A DNA stretch of 7,274 nucleotides from Verrucomicrobiota bacterium (GTDB lineage Bacteria > Verrucomicrobiota > Verrucomicrobiia > Chthoniobacterales > UBA10450): positions 1 through 7,274 of the forward strand of contig QHOJ01000105.1 of NCBI GenBank assembly GCA_003218735.1. Direction: 5' to 3'. Below the pieces are notes generated by a model. The model was not told where the DNA came from, ran no database searches, and saw only the letters and a program-made list of their open reading frames with translations. Shown piece after piece: positions 6,375 through 7,274 of the stretch. Both the position numbers and the translations under genes were made by a program. Position 1 is the first letter of the stretch. Each line of letters starts with the position of its first letter.

Positions 6375-7151
6375 TCACTTGTCGGCCGAATTAGACAACA
6401 CGTTGCCGCTTCGCGTTCGCTCAATAAAGGCAGTTGCCGCCCGTCGAATTTCGTCCGCCACGCGCGCCTCGGGCGAAACAAATTTGGGTGTGAACCATGG
6501 GAATAAACCGATCAGATCGTGCGTGACCAAAATTTGGCCATCGCAATGCTCGCCTGATCCGATGCCGATCGTCGGGATGCCGATCACGTTCGTGATTTGT
6601 TTGGCGATGTCCGCGACCACAATCTCCAACACCACGGAGAACGCGCCGGCCTTTTCCACCGCGCGAGCATCGGCAATCAACGCCTCCGCTTCTGATTGTG
6701 TGCGCCCCTTGACTTTGTAGCCGCCCTCCTCCCGCACACTTTGCGGCAGCATGCCGATGTGCGCCATGAACGGAATTCCTGCCTGGGTGATCGCTTCGAT
6801 CTGCGTGACATGGCTTGTGCCGCCTTCGAGCTTCACCGCTTGTGCGCCAGCATCGACGAATCGTTTTGCGGTTTTCACCGCTTGCTCCGGTGTGTCGTAC
6901 GTGTGAATCGGCATATCGGCGACGAGCAGCGCCTCTTTTACCCCGCGCGCCACCGCGCGCGTATGAGACAACATCTCGTCAAGCGTCACGCGCGTGGTGT
7001 CTGGATAGCCGAGCACCACCATTCCTAACGAATCGCCCACCAGAATGATGTCGATCCCGCTTTCGTCAAGCAAACGCGCCGTCGGATAGTCGTACGCGGT
7101 CAGCGCCGTAATCTTCTGTCCCCGACGCTTCATTTCACAAAAATCTTTCAT
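6375..7151 (-). CDS. panB: 3-methyl-2-oxobutanoate hydroxymethyltransferase (ketopantoate hydroxymethyltransferase)
   Basis: A cytoplasmic TIM-barrel enzyme that transfers a hydroxymethyl group from 5,10-methylenetetrahydrofolate to 2-oxoisovalerate, making ketopantoate, the first committed step of pantothenate and CoA synthesis. The 258 residues are full length for PanB. Visible family signatures are the start K-I-T-A-L-T-A-Y-D, V-G-D-S-L-G-M-V with Asp40, V-A-D-M-P with Asp79, V-K-L-E-G-G with Lys107 and Glu109, A-H-I-G-M-L-P-Q-S-V with His131, V-L-E-I-V with Glu176, and G-I-P-T-I-G-I-G-S-G plus C-D-G-Q-I-L-V. Asp40, Asp79, Lys107 and Glu176 line up with the Mg2+-binding and catalytic positions known in E. 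coli PanB (offset of five). ATG at 7151 overlaps the upstream gene's TGA as ATGA, implying translational coupling. A GGGAAG (complement of 7156-7161) four bases upstream may serve as ribosome binding site. Confidence 0.97.
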   Translation of the reverse strand: MKDFCEMKRRGQKITALTAYDYPTARLLDESGIDIILVGDSLGMVVLGYPDTTRVTLDEMLSHTRAVARGVKEALLVADMPIHTYDTPEQAVKTAKRFVDAGAQAVKLEGGTSHVTQIEAITQAGIPFMAHIGMLPQSVREEGGYKVKGRTQSEAEALIADARAVEKAGAFSVVLEIVVADIAKQITNVIGIPTIGIGSGEHCDGQILVTHDLIGLFPWFTPKFVSPEARVADEIRRAATAFIERTRSGNVLSNSADK

Positions 7152-7274
7152 TGCGCTTCCCAGCCGCTGGAATGGCGGACTACTTTACCTGATTCATCAA
7201 GTTGCGCGAGCAACTCGCGCACAGTTTTCGTTTGGTTCGGTAAAACCAAGTCTGGCCGGATTTCTGCGAGCGGT
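7148..7274 (-). CDS. folK: Probable 3' end of folK (6-hydroxymethyl-7,8-dihydropterin pyrophosphokinase)
   Basis: Only the last 41 codons are in the window; the gene continues past the right edge. They begin P-L-A-E-I-R-P-D-L-V-L-P, continue T-V-R-E-L-L-A-Q-L, and end S-S-G-W-E-A-Q before TGA. The pattern P-L-x-E-I-x-P-D-L-V-x-P followed by a T-V-x-E-L-L helix is typical of the C terminus of HPPK (FolK), which transfers pyrophosphate from ATP to hydroxymethyl-dihydropterin in folate synthesis. None of the catalytic region is visible, so the assignment rests on the tail alone. The TGA (7148-7150 complement) shares bases with the ATG of panB, so the two genes are almost certainly one operon. 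The pairing makes metabolic sense because PanB uses a folate cofactor. Confidence 0.7.
   Translation of the reverse strand, partial: PLAEIRPDLVLPNQTKTVRELLAQLDESGKVVRHSSGWEAQ

Noticed and set aside
6320..6481. Longer version of the OmpA-domain protein starting at 6481
   Set aside because: The extra 54 residues overlap the end of panB, look like out-of-frame translation, and would place an unrelated sequence before a good signal anchor. ATG at 6319 fits better.

Overview
The window is densely coding and most likely comes from a Gram-negative soil or freshwater bacterium of the Verrucomicrobiota (Chthoniobacterales-like). That placement is inference. It rests on the tandem GspE/PilB-type ATPases, the Ala-Phe prepilin cleavage site, the scarcity of Shine-Dalgarno sequences, and a short palindromic repeat of a style I associate with these genomes. 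No ribosomal or other phylogenetic marker is present to settle it.

Left part (1-5256, plus strand): a type II secretion / type IV pilus-like assembly cluster. It holds a 5'-truncated GspE/PilB ATPase, a second complete GspE/PilB ATPase, a GspF/PilC inner-membrane platform protein, and a GspG-like pseudopilin. The ATPases would power, and the platform protein would transduce, assembly of pseudopilin subunits that a prepilin peptidase (not in the window) has processed. The genes are close together (gaps of 23, 70 and 3 bases) and probably co-transcribed, with one possible extra promoter before the platform gene. A 65-base repeat made of two hairpins lies inside the pseudopilin gene and is translated as most of its leader peptide.

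Right part (5267-7274, minus strand): a convergent cluster read from right to left. It contains the 3' end of a probable folK (folate pathway), panB (pantothenate pathway) overlapping it by ATGA, and then an envelope protein with a TonB/TolA-like single membrane anchor, a long polar linker and an OmpA-type peptidoglycan-binding domain. The two clusters meet tail to tail with only 10 bases between stop codons and no recognisable terminator.

No tRNA, rRNA, CRISPR array, transposase or phage gene was seen. No gene-free stretch exceeds 70 bases. I see no clearly new system; the points most worth a second look are the repeat-encoded pseudopilin leader, the divergent motor pair and the TonB-like/OmpA chimera.
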